64,000 bases of DNA from Variimorphobacter saccharofermentans (GTDB taxonomy: Bacteria > Bacillota > Clostridia > Lachnospirales > Lachnospiraceae), in NCBI RefSeq assembly GCF_014174405.1, contig NZ_JACEGA010000001.1, forward strand, positions 2,695,001-2,759,000, written 5' to 3'. The translations under genes and the position numbers were made by a program. Below the pieces are notes generated by a model. It saw only the letters and a list, made by a program, of their open reading frames with translations. It was not told the origin of the DNA and did no database searches. Every line of letters starts with the position of its first letter. Positions within the stretch are counted from its first letter, which is position 1. Positions 36,813 through 46,295 of this stretch are shown here, in pieces.

Positions 36813-38396
36813 TTATGATAACGGCAGAGAAAATGTAAAGGCTGTGCCTTTTCCAAGCGCACTCTCTACCCGGATATTGCCGCCGTGCTCCTCCACAAGA
36901 TATTTGCAGATATAAAGCCCCAGTCCGGTGCCCGTTTTGCCGCTCCCCGGCCGATATCGGATGAAAAGATGTGATAACTCATCGGGTGAGATTCCCGCAC
37001 CCGTGTCGGATACCGACACATCCATAAACCCATTTCTTTCCTTTGCGGCAATGGTGACTTCGCCCTGCTCGGTATGCCGCAGGGCATTGGCAATCAAATT
37101 CACCAATACCTGCGTTATACGACCGGGGTCACAGGCCACCACCGGCAAATCAAGCTCTGCATGGATTTCCAGCCGGTTACCGGCTTTGTTCAGAATGGGA
37201 AAGTGCATTTCTACCGCATTGTAAATCAACTCGTCAATATGGCAGGGACGTTTATCTACCGTCAGCCTGTTTTCCTCGATACGGGTCACGTCCAGCACCT
37301 GTCCCACCATCAGCGCCAGCCGGTCTGCTTCTGAAGAAATAATGCGTGATTTGTCGCGCGCGACTGCCATTTTCTCCCCGACAAGCTGTGCTCCCAGTAA
37401 TTGTGCGTGCCCGGATACCACGGTCAGCGGCGTTTTTAACTCATGGGATACATTGCCTAAAAACTCCGTTTTCATCCGGTTTAAGTCCTCCAGTGCCGCA
37501 TTTTCGACAGCCAGCTTTTGTTCCGCCGCCTTTGCCTCAGACAGCACCCGGTTATTCATGATAAACAGGGAAATTGCCTGTGCCAGAACAAAGACCAGCA
37601 TGGCCATTTCTGTCAGCGGCTTTTTGGGGAGCGTTCCAAATCCATGGCTGTACATCAGAATATCATGGAATACCGCCAGAAAGAAAACGGCGATTCCATA
37701 GGCAGCCGCCGTCTGCTCCCGGTCGGGGCGGCGCATGGTGTAAAGCACGCCTGTAATGCCCGGAACAATACACAAAATCAGCAGAATCTGATAATACGTT
37801 AGCACGGAGGTATAGAGCAGGGAATCTCCAAACAGCACGCACAGTCCGTATATTCCGGCACCGGACAGCATCACATACTTAACAAGATGAAGAAATTTCC
37901 CCTTTGCATATTCTCCAAGATAAAGGGAGAGAAACACCGCCAGCAGGACGATAGTGAGATATTCCAGCCGGAAGGACAACGCCCCGGACAGGGGGAAGTC
38001 AGTCCATGCCTGACTGGTCAGGATTTCCCGAAGGGCAATGTCAAAGCAGGCAAGGGCAAAATACAGGGTTGCTTTCGTGTGGGCAAAGAGCAGATAAATG
38101 CCAAGCAGCAGAAGTCCCGCACTGAGCAGTGCGCCGAACATCGCCAGCCCTATATTCTTACGCCCGGCAATGCCATTGAACTCTGTCCCCACCGGGCTTA
38201 CCGTCAGCTCGGCCAGACTTGCCCCCTTCCCGGCATAATAGAACTGCGCGCTGTGGAGGATGATATCCATTTTTCCATCCTTGGGGGCGGCACTGACGGT
38301 GATGTTGTTTTCCCAAACCTCCGTATCCCGCTTGGTTGTGCCCAGCCTTCCGGTCTGCCCGGCAAGCTTATGAATCAGGGTTCGGATATGCGTCAC
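36813..38396 (-). CDS. 7TM-type sensor histidine kinase, probably shortened at the N-terminus
   Basis: This 527-aa protein has about seven membrane helices (about 83-285), a HisKA domain with H318 in NVSHELKTPLTVV, and an ATPase domain with NLIANALRHT, DTGAGIS and GTGLGLYICK. The layout is that of 7TM-DISM kinases, which normally carry a signal peptide and a full extracytoplasmic domain before the helices. Here only about 80 residues precede them and no signal peptide is seen, so the sensing part seems cut. The start is GTG within AAAGGAGGTG, which is weak. It converges with the response regulator gene and is the likely partner. It follows the small HTH gene by 30 bases. Confidence 0.82.
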   Translation of the reverse strand: MTHIRTLIHKLAGQTGRLGTTKRDTEVWENNITVSAAPKDGKMDIILHSAQFYYAGKGASLAELTVSPVGTEFNGIAGRKNIGLAMFGALLSAGLLLLGIYLLFAHTKATLYFALACFDIALREILTSQAWTDFPLSGALSFRLEYLTIVLLAVFLSLYLGEYAKGKFLHLVKYVMLSGAGIYGLCVLFGDSLLYTSVLTYYQILLILCIVPGITGVLYTMRRPDREQTAAAYGIAVFFLAVFHDILMYSHGFGTLPKKPLTEMAMLVFVLAQAISLFIMNNRVLSEAKAAEQKLAVENAALEDLNRMKTEFLGNVSHELKTPLTVVSGHAQLLGAQLVGEKMAVARDKSRIISSEADRLALMVGQVLDVTRIEENRLTVDKRPCHIDELIYNAVEMHFPILNKAGNRLEIHAELDLPVVACDPGRITQVLVNLIANALRHTEQGEVTIAAKERNGFMDVSVSDTGAGISPDELSHLFIRYRPGSGKTGTGLGLYICKYLVEEHGGNIRVESALGKGTAFTFSLPLS

Positions 38397-38426
38397 CTCC
38401 TTTTGGTTTGTTTGGTTCGTACCATG

Positions 38427-38630
38427 CTATCCCTTCTTCGCATCCTGTGATGCGGGTTCTCTTCCGTTGCCCTTCCGCCTATCCTCCGGCCGTGCGGCAT
38501 CTCTCGGAACCAGCCACACGCCTGCGATTTTCTGTGCGTCTTTAATACGGCCGTTGACACAATGGTAAACCACCATTCTTGGGGTAAGCCCCCACTTGTC
38601 CGCCGCCTCCTTTACACTAATCCATTCCAT
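38427..38630 (-). CDS. Excisionase-like HTH protein
   Basis: A 67-aa protein beginning MEWISVKEAADKWGLTPRMVVYHC, a MerR/Xis-type winged helix-turn-helix, then VNGRIKDAQKIAGVWLVPRDA. The start ATG has GGAGGAAAACC upstream. Such proteins bind DNA as excisionases or small regulators. The position 30 bases ahead of the kinase suggests joint transcription. Whether it serves excision or gene control is open. Confidence 0.75.
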   Translation of the reverse strand: MEWISVKEAADKWGLTPRMVVYHCVNGRIKDAQKIAGVWLVPRDAARPEDRRKGNGREPASQDAKKG

Positions 38631-38820
38631 GGTTTTCCTCCAAATCCGTACTCTTTATGATTTATTATATTTCATTTTGAAGAAATATTCAAGCAAAAGA
38701 AATAAGGATTTGGTAAAATCAGACTTTATACACGGACAGGGTGAATTTGTTTATAACCATAAGCTATTGGTTCTTATCTAACCTTATTTTCGCTGTTTAT
38801 AGCCAGTTCACATGAATAGT

Positions 38821-39474
38821 TCAAGGGGGTACCAAACTGGACTCCGCCCCCGTCCACTGTAGAAAAAGAGAGTTAGGGAATGGCACAAGATAGGGTACTC
38901 TCAGTCTGTCAAATATTCTTTGAGGTTTCATATACTTTGACAGCGCAGCAATTTGAACGGGGGTGCAAAAAACAGACCGTATTGGCCTATCATAACAATC
39001 GGAGCACTCTATTTCATCTTCCTGCACTTTTTCAGATGAGCTTGGTTTCTGCTCTGTTTTTGTCTTTTCAGCGAGTGTATCGAATGTGATGTACTTTACA
39101 GCATGACCTTTTGACTGCATTTCTTCGTCAGGTGTATTTATATCATCTCTGTGTTCTTCACCAGAGGTATTATCATAATCAGATGCCGGGGGCTGCTCCA
39201 CAAAGAGCAAGGTATAAAGGTTCGAGCTTTGCCCACGGTTTTTATCCCGGAAACGGGCGGCTTTTTCAAGATAGCCTGCGTCTACAAGCTCTTTTAAGGC
39301 TCGTTTCACAGTGGATACGGAGATATGGAGTTGTTCGGCCATAGTCGGAATCGCCGGAAAACAGGTTAGGTCTTTATTGGACCGGTCAATCAAATAAATC
39401 AGCACGGAAAGCGCACGGCTTTTCAGACTGCTGGCATATGCCCGTTGTTTTAGTTCAGCTTGCTTTGTCATCAT
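38821..39474 (-). CDS. Winged-HTH protein of the transfer/replication module
   Basis: About 217 aa. Residues about 10-75 (LSVLIYLIDRSNKDLTCFPAIPTMAEQLHISVSTVKRALKELVDAGYLEK) form a clear winged HTH of the replication-initiator-like type found at the start of transfer operons in clostridial elements. The middle is acidic and low in order. The final 30 residues do not look conserved, so the end may be altered. It follows the ParA-like gene by 24 bases on the same strand. DNA binding is well supported; the target is unknown. Confidence 0.7.
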   Translation of the reverse strand: MMTKQAELKQRAYASSLKSRALSVLIYLIDRSNKDLTCFPAIPTMAEQLHISVSTVKRALKELVDAGYLEKAARFRDKNRGQSSNLYTLLFVEQPPASDYDNTSGEEHRDDINTPDEEMQSKGHAVKYITFDTLAEKTKTEQKPSSSEKVQEDEIECSDCYDRPIRSVFCTPVQIAALSKYMKPQRIFDRLRVPYLVPFPNSLFLQWTGAESSLVPP

Positions 39475-39498
39475 CAATATCCTCCTTACGCCGGAGCA

Positions 39499-40503
39499 TT
39501 ACGCTCCGGCGATATATTTTGTCAGCATGGTTTTATATGTTTTGGCATTGCTCATACCGTCTGTAAGTTCAGGCTGGTACTCTAAAAACAATACTTTGTG
39601 AAAATCATTTTGCAAAAAGGCCGAGTAGTCCCCCTTCACCTTTTCATGGGTAAAAGGGCATAGTACATAGGCGTCCATGGTTTCCAGCCTTTTCAGCAAA
39701 AGCATGGAATGGGGAAGCTCATAGGGTTTTGTTCCGCAGACCGCCAGCAGCATATCGGCGGTCTGTACTGTTTCGTTCAGGCTTGTCATAATGCCAATGT
39801 CGTGAATAATGAAGTTTGCAGGCTCTTTGAGGGGGGAATTGCCGTAATACACACCATCCAGCCGCCAGCCGTCACCAGTCTGCTCCATGTCGTAATCAGC
39901 CGCCATGCCGGTCAAAATGCCGCTGTCGTTTTCTTCTATATAATAAACAGAAGCCCCCACAGCGGCAAGCCATGAGGACAGACCGATTGCCGTGGTGGTT
40001 GCTCCCATTCTCGGCTGTGAGGAAATCACGGCGATATGGATATTTTCACAGTCAAACCGATACCTTTTACAGCCCTCCGCTTTTTTAGCCCGTTCCTTGG
40101 GTTGATAGCGTGTCATTCCCTGCTCACTCAGGCACTCGGCTATCTCACACTGGATAGCGGCAATTTCCGTATCGCAGACGATATTGCCCACGCCGCTGTT
40201 CAAGAGCGCTTGAAACAGGCTGCTATCCTGTCTTAACCCTTCACAAATTACAGTGATTCGGGGACCGTACATGGTCAAAAATTCTTCGATGGCTTCGGCA
40301 AATTCCTCGTCACTGTCCCCAAAGGCAATGCGATCCAGTACCACCTCGGTAAAGTGAGAAAAATTACGCATATCGTAGATGATAAACTGCTTGAGTACAA
40401 AATTGCCCACCATTTTCTTGATGGGCAGTTCACTGCCACTTTCATAAAATCCTGTGAAATCCAGCAGGTTGGTGTGCTGTGTAGATGAAAGATATAAAAT
40501 CAT
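39499..40503 (-). CDS. ParA/MinD-like ATPase-related protein
   Basis: The 334-aa protein has a Rossmann-like start (VEFDMRNFSH-like segment at about 41-50 reads IIYDMRNFSH). A CpaE/MinD-like core begins IHIAVISSQPRMGATTTAIGL (about 155-175). The loop resembles a ParA P-loop but lacks the usual lysine (GATTT in place of GKTT), so ATP hydrolysis may be weak or absent. Neighbours are transfer genes, so a role in positioning or assembling the conjugation channel is likely. AACAGGAGGG precedes the ATG. Confidence 0.7.
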   Translation of the reverse strand: MILYLSSTQHTNLLDFTGFYESGSELPIKKMVGNFVLKQFIIYDMRNFSHFTEVVLDRIAFGDSDEEFAEAIEEFLTMYGPRITVICEGLRQDSSLFQALLNSGVGNIVCDTEIAAIQCEIAECLSEQGMTRYQPKERAKKAEGCKRYRFDCENIHIAVISSQPRMGATTTAIGLSSWLAAVGASVYYIEENDSGILTGMAADYDMEQTGDGWRLDGVYYGNSPLKEPANFIIHDIGIMTSLNETVQTADMLLAVCGTKPYELPHSMLLLKRLETMDAYVLCPFTHEKVKGDYSAFLQNDFHKVLFLEYQPELTDGMSNAKTYKTMLTKYIAGA

Positions 40504-40518
40504 GTCGTTTCCCTCCTG

Positions 40519-41343
40519 TTAGTTTCCTATCGCCCAAAAAGGACCGCCTGCGGCAGCACCTTTGCGGGCCTCATTCATAATCAGCGACAAATCCCACTCC
40601 TGCTGGCTGCGTTTATGGCTGGCAGGGTCGGCTACAAGGATTTTCCCCTCGCTGGTAACACCCCGCAGGACGATAAAATGTCCGCTGGTCGTAAAATGCC
40701 CCTTACTCATAATGGCAACCACCAGCTTGCCGTTTGATAAGGCGTCCACAATATCCTGTGCGGATAAATCCCCCTTGCAGGATAATCCATAGCTTTCAGC
40801 CGCAGCCGGTATCAAGCTGTGATAAGAACCGTTCCCCTCACAGCGGTGTCCGTTTTTTACAGACCATTTGGAAAGCTCTATGGGGTCGTGTGCCGTGCCG
40901 GTCAGGGTGGATATGACAATGGACATGGAGGTGGGACCACAGCCCGCCTCTCCGATGGTACTGGACTGTCCATACATGACATTTGCCCAGCGTTCATCAA
41001 GCTGGTTGTAGTAGATAACCTCCATGCCCCCGTCCGTAAACACCACGCCGTCATAGCTCTGTCCGCTCCCATCAATGTAATCCTGCTCATAAATGCCAAG
41101 AATCTGATTGTATCCGTAATTGATCTGTAAGTCTTTCATGGCGTCCAATTCATCACCCATCGCCCACTCTGCGAATATGGATAATGGGCTGGTCAGGATA
41201 TAGAGAATCAGCGAAATCAGCAAAAGCAGGGCAATGATTGGTGCTAAAATAATACAGAGCAGGCGCTTTCGCACCTGCTCATCGGTTACGGCCTGTGCCG
41301 CCAGTTGTGCCAGTATTTTGGCGGTAATCGGGTCTACTGCCAT
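40519..41343 (-). CDS. Membrane-anchored C39-like cysteine peptidase of the transfer module
   Basis: The 274-aa protein has one membrane helix (about 29-51). A papain-like domain follows, with catalytic C135 in AGCGPTSMS, H222 in SGHFIVLRG and D239 in VADP. The peptidase should face outside the cell, where it could trim a peptide or act in wall passage during conjugation. Comparable peptidases are common beside VirB4 in Gram-positive conjugative elements. Its gene lies between the VirB4 and ParA-like genes on the same strand, with short gaps. Confidence 0.78.
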   Translation of the reverse strand: MAVDPITAKILAQLAAQAVTDEQVRKRLLCIILAPIIALLLLISLILYILTSPLSIFAEWAMGDELDAMKDLQINYGYNQILGIYEQDYIDGSGQSYDGVVFTDGGMEVIYYNQLDERWANVMYGQSSTIGEAGCGPTSMSIVISTLTGTAHDPIELSKWSVKNGHRCEGNGSYHSLIPAAAESYGLSCKGDLSAQDIVDALSNGKLVVAIMSKGHFTTSGHFIVLRGVTSEGKILVADPASHKRSQQEWDLSLIMNEARKGAAAGGPFWAIGN

Positions 41344-41384
41344 GGAACACCTCCTATGGTTCTGTGGATAAAGCGGGCTTTCCT

Positions 41385-43223
41385 TTATCTTCCTCCCGCT
41401 TTTCCCATATACATCATCTTGTAATCCGGGATTTCAAAGTTGATATGCAGCCGCTTTGCCCCCACCATAAATAGGGCATGACCACGCTTTCTTGCCAGCA
41501 AAAGCTCCTGCTCTGCTTCCGTCAGATCGTAGAGCTTGGCGGTTTCTTTTAGGTTGGGGCCGTCCGTTCCCATCAGTAGCTTGTAGCAGGGCACATCCAG
41601 CAGGGCCTGCCCATACTGCTTGATGCTTTCCGAAAGAAAGTCAATCACGCTGTGGGAGATGATCCCCAGCGCAGCCTCATATTTTCTTGCCCGCTTCATG
41701 GCATTTCGCAGATAGACAAGGGATTGCGGCACCTTTTGGTCAATCATCAGATACGCTTCATCACAAATGAGCAGCACTCTCTCATCACGGTTCCGGCTCA
41801 TCTGCTCCCAGCAATAGGTAAGAATATTGAAATACTGTGTCCGTTTGATACTGTCGCTGGTTTCCTGCAAGGCATTGGTATCAAGACAAATAAAGGGGCT
41901 GTCACTGACAATGGTGCTGTGACCGTTCCAAATGAAGCTATCCGCACCCTCGGCAATATCATACAGAAGCAGGGACAGGTCGGCATATGCCTGTCTGTCC
42001 TGTTCGGTATCCGCTTTCCCCTTAACAAGCGTATAAAGGTCGGAGAAAATCGGGAAATCCTCCGGCTTCAAAGAGGTAATGTCGGTATCCCATGTGATAT
42101 GGAACTTTCTGTATAGCTCCACAAGACTTTTCTTCAAGACCGCTTTCTGCATATCCGTAAGGCTTGGGATATACAGGCTGAAAAAGATTTCAAGGTTTTT
42201 CATATGAAGAGCCAGGTCGTTCATGCCATAGCCTTCGTCACGGTACAAACGGTCGGTTTCCTTTTCCTGCTCATCATCACGGGGGGATGGACGGACCTGC
42301 AAGGGGTTAATCCTGCCTGTGGAACCTCCCACGGCATTGATCCAGCCATTGCCAAGGCCAAGGTTGTAGCAAAGGTCTTTATATTCTGATTCGGGGTCTA
42401 CCACAAGGATTTTCGTGCCTTTCATGTACTCGGATAAGATAATATGCTTGATAGCGGTAGATTTTCCTACGCCGGAATTGCCCATGATGACAAAATTGCT
42501 GTTGGTGCGGTCGCTTCCGCGTTTCCAAATGTCCACAACGACAAGACTGCCGCTTGCGTCCTGTGCAAAATAATAGCCCTCTCCGTCATTAAAGCCGGAG
42601 CTGGCAAAAGGAAAGCCGCCCACAAAGGTAGACAGGGGAACGATTTTTTGCAGGATGCTTTCTATCTTGCCTTCAGACGGAAAGGACGGTGAGATGTGTT
42701 GAAAGCACTCCTTTTGCAGATTGGGAATGACACGCATTTTGCACTTCAAGACACTTATCATGCTTTCCGCACGTCGGCAGACCTTTTTGAAGGTGCGGTC
42801 ATCCTTGGCAATGGGCATGACCGAGACATTCATAAGCCCTACGGTTTCACCCTCACGGTCAATCTGCATGATGATCTTCTCGCCGTCCTCGGCCGCTTTC
42901 TCCGCACGTTGACGGGTCAGCGGGTCTTTTGCACCCTCGGCAAAGCCGCGCTGCTGAACCACGCTTCGGGAAATGGCGTTAATTAAGGTGGCATTATCCA
43001 CCGGCTTAAAGCCGATGGATACAATAGTGGACGGTATATTTGTGATTTTGGACAGCCATTCTGTTTCCACCTTTTGGGGGTAGCGGATCAGTCCGTAAAT
43101 CTTACCGAAGTTCTCTCCCACGGAAAGGCTGTTTTTCGTAAATTCCAGCCCCATGGGGGTAATGACATTGAGCAAAGCTGTATTCGTAATATGACGCTCT
43201 TGAACGGCTTGTTTTTTAGGCAT
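41385..43223 (-). CDS. VirB4/TraE-type conjugation ATPase
   Basis: The 612-aa protein has Walker A GNSGVGKST near 248-256, Walker B VLLICDEAYLMID near 495-507, and the late RKRGHALFMVG segment typical of VirB4 ATPases. It powers type IV secretion in mating-channel assembly at the membrane. The N-terminal 200 residues form the usual VirB4 domain, though part of it seems to be encoded by the upstream gene, which overlaps by 8 bases. This is the only channel ATPase in the window. Confidence 0.9.
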   Translation of the reverse strand: MPKKQAVQERHITNTALLNVITPMGLEFTKNSLSVGENFGKIYGLIRYPQKVETEWLSKITNIPSTIVSIGFKPVDNATLINAISRSVVQQRGFAEGAKDPLTRQRAEKAAEDGEKIIMQIDREGETVGLMNVSVMPIAKDDRTFKKVCRRAESMISVLKCKMRVIPNLQKECFQHISPSFPSEGKIESILQKIVPLSTFVGGFPFASSGFNDGEGYYFAQDASGSLVVVDIWKRGSDRTNSNFVIMGNSGVGKSTAIKHIILSEYMKGTKILVVDPESEYKDLCYNLGLGNGWINAVGGSTGRINPLQVRPSPRDDEQEKETDRLYRDEGYGMNDLALHMKNLEIFFSLYIPSLTDMQKAVLKKSLVELYRKFHITWDTDITSLKPEDFPIFSDLYTLVKGKADTEQDRQAYADLSLLLYDIAEGADSFIWNGHSTIVSDSPFICLDTNALQETSDSIKRTQYFNILTYCWEQMSRNRDERVLLICDEAYLMIDQKVPQSLVYLRNAMKRARKYEAALGIISHSVIDFLSESIKQYGQALLDVPCYKLLMGTDGPNLKETAKLYDLTEAEQELLLARKRGHALFMVGAKRLHINFEIPDYKMMYMGKAGGR

Positions 43224-43896
43224 AAAAGTCCTCCTTTAACATAGGGATACTGGCCTCAAACTCCGTATCCTCCAGATGGGTGTAGGACGGATTGTTTATG
43301 AGGTTCAAAAGCCGTACAATCTCCTTTTCTGCCAGTACATCGCAGCCAATTCCATTGGTGGTAAACTTCTCTGCCAGAAGGGATGCCCGCTTAAATAAGT
43401 CTTTTTCCACACCGTCCTCGCACCGATCCCACATGGAGATATAAAACTGACGCTCCACGATTTCGCCGGACAAGGCGTAGCTGCTCATCTGCAAAATCTC
43501 CTGCCGCAACAGCTCCTTGCGTCGGTCATCGGCGGTTTTAAGCATTCCCTGCATATCAGCGATCAGGGGAGAAATATCCACGGGCCTGCTGACCGCCATG
43601 AACTTAAAGGGGTACTGAATATCGGACAGCTCTGCGGTAAGCTGCCGAATCAAGACACTTTTTTCAGCTTTGCTGAATAGATCAATGCTGATTGAGTGGA
43701 TACGCAGATAAATCAGAACCAACCCATCTTTGGTATATAGGTATTTGTCTTTTACATCCCGCACATTGATAAACTGCTGTGCGGTCTGCATGGATATGGC
43801 CGCTTCGTCTGATACCGGCCGTTTCTTAGCCGTTTTCAGGAACAAAAGCAAAAGGGGCTGTCGCACTAAGTAATTAGTGCGTAGCTCCTTTTTCAA
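43216..43896 (-). pseudogene. VirB4-partner gene with 5' end replaced by IS1182
   Basis: The 226-aa frame encodes a transfer protein (VRDVKDKYLYTKDGLVLIYLRIHS, then NNPSYTHLEDTEFEASIPMLKED) that resembles the N-terminal part of VirB4/TraC-type ATPases. The first 13-14 codons (MKKELRTNYLVRQP) come from the IS1182 end, because the IS boundary is at 43854. The native start and promoter are gone, although an outward IS promoter could still drive it. The loss may be just a few residues. Upstream transfer genes are missing altogether. Confidence 0.75.
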
Positions 43897-45743
43897 ATAA
43901 AATAAATCCCAAACTTCGAAAAGTAAGGGATTTATGGTAAAATATTAGTATGCTAATACAAAATAATTTACATAAAAATTATACTTCATTTCAGAGTGGA
44001 TATCAATTAAAACTTCCACTAAATCTCGAATGTATAATCTCAGAAAATGATTCCGTTCGATTACTAAGTCAGTTTGTGGAGGAAATGGATTTGACTGACT
44101 TATATTCTACTTACGAAAGAGTAAGAGAAAATTCTGTATCGCCTAGAACACTTCTAAAGATTGTACTTTATTCTTACATGAATGGTGATTACTCTTCACG
44201 CTCCATGGAGCTTAATTGTAAGAGGGATATTAATTTCATGTTTCTATTAGAAGGTGCAAATGCTCCTGACCATGCAACTTTTGCAAGATTTCGAAGTATT
44301 CATTTTGCACCCTGTTCAAAGCGTATCTTTGCTGAAATGTCTAACCGCCTTTATAATCTAGGTGAAATATCAGGTGAGACTATTTTTATCGATGGTACAA
44401 AGATAGAAGCAAGTTCCAATAAATATACATTTGTATGGAAAAAAGCTGTTTCAAAAAATCAGGCAAAGCTACTTCTAAAACTGGCGGATTTGATAGCTGA
44501 TTGCGAGCAACTGTATGATATAAAAATAGTTTATGGAAATACTGTAAAAATGAAGCACGTTAAGAAGCTGCGCAAGAATCTTTACACATTAAAAGAACGT
44601 GAGAACCTTGTCTTTGTTCATGGAATCGGCAAGAGAAAGTCCCCGCTTCAAAAAAGCATTGAAGCATTGGAGGAGTATCTGGCAAAGTTAAAAGAATACA
44701 ATCAAAAGATATATATTTGTGGTGAAAGAAATAGTTATTCTAAGACAGACCATGATGCTACCTTTATGAGAATGAAAGAAGATGCTATGAGAAATGGACA
44801 ATTAAAACCTGCGTACAATCTGCAGCATGGAGTTGATTCTGAATATATCACTTGGCTTACCATTGGGCCACAGCCAACAGATACAACAACTCTTATTCCA
44901 TTTTTAAAAGAGGCTGAGGAATACTTGAAATTTAAATATAAAAAAATCATAGCAGATGCTGGATATGAAAGTGAAGAAAACTACTTATTTATTGAAAGTA
45001 ATGGACAAACTTCATTTATAAAACCTGCTAATTATGAAATATCCAAAACACGAAAGTATCAACAAGATATAGGAAGAATCGAAAATATGGATTATGATAA
45101 AGAAGAGGATGCTTATATTTGTCGTAATGGAAAAAAATTAAACGTTGAATATATCAAACACTCCAAATCAAAAACAGGATATATGAGCGAAAAAACAATT
45201 TATACAAGTAGTGATTGTAGTGGATGTTCCTACAAAAACGATTGTATCAAAGGAAATAATTGCAAAACACCTTTTGAAGAACGAAATAAAGTTCTTCAAG
45301 TAGCAAAAAAGTTTATAAAACAAAGGCAAGAAGGTCTTGAGCGAATACTTTCAGAGGAAGGGATACTGCTAAGAATGAATCGTAGTATACAAGCAGAAGG
45401 TTCCTTTGGAGATTTAAAGCAAGACATGCAATTCAGACGTTATCTAAGTAAAGGCACATCAAATGTTCTGGCAGAAAGTGTGCTTCTTGCTATGGCGAGA
45501 AACATAAACAAACTACATAATAAGATTCAAAATGGAAAAACTGGAATGCATTTATTCCCAATTAAAAGTGCATAGATTTTAAAATGTCTAAATAAAATTT
45601 CAAGGCCTATTATTAGGTCTATTAAATTACATCATTTTTAAGAAACATAGATGGAACTAAGATGAAACAGATAATAAAAGGCTATTTTCAGGAAAAAGGA
45701 AGCTGTCGCTTCACGATTATTTAATCGTTAAAGCGACAGCCCC
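43854..45743 (+). mobile_element. IS1182-family insertion sequence
   Basis: The element is about 1.89 kb. Both tips begin GGGGCTGTCGC as inverted repeats. Each tip carries an inner hairpin: GCACTAA-GTAA-TTAGTGC near 43863-43880, and a long one formed by GCTGTCGCTT near 45700-45743. The flanks are not repeated (AGCAAAA on the left, TCTTATT on the right), so no target duplication is seen. The flanking genes are different broken genes, which points to a deletion or recombination between IS copies. Confidence 0.85.
43950..45575 (+). CDS. IS1182-family transposase
   Basis: The intact 541-aa DDE transposase has an N-terminal domain with LLKIVLYSYMNGDYSSRSMELNC. The catalytic region includes IFIDGTKIEASSNKYTFVW and IIADAGYESEENY. 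A cysteine cluster (SDCSGCSYKNDC) and the C-terminal RMNRSIQAEGSFGDLKQDMQFRR follow. It cuts at the IS tips and inserts the element elsewhere. The frame is complete, so the element may still be active. No strong ribosome site is seen before the ATG. Confidence 0.93.
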   Translation: MLIQNNLHKNYTSFQSGYQLKLPLNLECIISENDSVRLLSQFVEEMDLTDLYSTYERVRENSVSPRTLLKIVLYSYMNGDYSSRSMELNCKRDINFMFLLEGANAPDHATFARFRSIHFAPCSKRIFAEMSNRLYNLGEISGETIFIDGTKIEASSNKYTFVWKKAVSKNQAKLLLKLADLIADCEQLYDIKIVYGNTVKMKHVKKLRKNLYTLKERENLVFVHGIGKRKSPLQKSIEALEEYLAKLKEYNQKIYICGERNSYSKTDHDATFMRMKEDAMRNGQLKPAYNLQHGVDSEYITWLTIGPQPTDTTTLIPFLKEAEEYLKFKYKKIIADAGYESEENYLFIESNGQTSFIKPANYEISKTRKYQQDIGRIENMDYDKEEDAYICRNGKKLNVEYIKHSKSKTGYMSEKTIYTSSDCSGCSYKNDCIKGNNCKTPFEERNKVLQVAKKFIKQRQEGLERILSEEGILLRMNRSIQAEGSFGDLKQDMQFRRYLSKGTSNVLAESVLLAMARNINKLHNKIQNGKTGMHLFPIKSA

Positions 45744-46295
45744 TCTTATTCTCTTCTTAGTTCTTCTGCTTTTGACTCTTCCTGTTGCTCTTGTATATAT
45801 TTCTTTATCGCATCTTCGGTGATATTTCCGACGGTTGACACATAATACCCTCTTGCCCAAAATGACTTATTCCATTTGTTCAGTTTCTCAGGGTACTTAT
45901 CATACACCATTAATGCTGACTTGCCTTTCAGATACCCTACTATTTGTGACACACTATACTTGGGTGGAATACTTATACATAGATGTACATGGTCTTTACA
46001 AACTGCACCTTCTACTATTTCCACTTTCTTATAATCACACAATTTCTTTAAGATCTCTCTTACATCTGCTTTTACCTGACCATATAATACCTTTTGCCTG
46101 TACTTGGGTATGAACACTATATGGTACTGGCATTTCCACCTACAATGTGATAAACTTTTACTGTCCATTGGATGTCTCCTATGTATTTTGATTTTGGCTT
46201 GCGACACCATTATCATTATAACATAGGAGGCTTTTCTATTGTCCTCTGCGCTACTGCTTATTCCATTCTCCCCAGCTTAGCTGGGGGATTAGTGT
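45744..46295 (-). mobile_element. IS200-type insertion sequence, 3' end cut by IS1182
   Basis: The tnpA stop lies two bases from the IS1182 tip, so the usual non-coding 3' end with its hairpin is missing. At the other end, the palindrome CCCCAGC-TTA-GCTGGGG near 46269-46285 is a typical IS200 end structure. Beyond it the NUDIX-DUF429 gene begins. Confidence 0.7.
45746..46168 (-). CDS. tnpA: IS200/IS605 TnpA Y1 transposase
   Basis: About 140 aa from the ATG at 46168, with AGGAGACATCC upstream. The HUH motif is in KDHVHLCISIPP, and the catalytic tyrosine is in WARGYYVSTVG. It moves single-stranded DNA without making target duplications. The protein looks complete, but the element end needed for mobility is lost. 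No TnpB gene is present. Confidence 0.9.
   Translation of the reverse strand: MDSKSLSHCRWKCQYHIVFIPKYRQKVLYGQVKADVREILKKLCDYKKVEIVEGAVCKDHVHLCISIPPKYSVSQIVGYLKGKSALMVYDKYPEKLNKWNKSFWARGYYVSTVGNITEDAIKKYIQEQQEESKAEELRRE

Larger units (their letters stand above)
12389..43853. mobile_element. One side of an integrative conjugative element (ICE)
   Basis: This block of about 31 kb is visibly richer in GC than both flanks. It runs from three large serine recombinases at one end to conjugation genes (VirB4, its upstream partner, a C39-like peptidase, a ParA-like ATPase) at the other. The cargo is an adhesin operon and a two-component system. The left end lies near 12389, inside a truncated recombinase gene. 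The right side is cut by IS1182 at 43854 within a transfer gene. No relaxase, VirD4-type coupling protein or further channel subunits are present, so this is a truncated element or one separated from its other half. The exact attachment site is not resolved. Confidence 0.75.

Noticed and set aside
38821..43223. A complete conjugation system
   Set aside because: There is no relaxase, coupling ATPase, or channel subunits beyond VirB4 and its broken partner, so the element as seen cannot transfer by itself.
45744..46295. IS605 element with TnpB and guide RNA
   Set aside because: Only TnpA is present. The space on both sides is taken by IS1182 and the NUDIX gene, leaving no TnpB or guide region.
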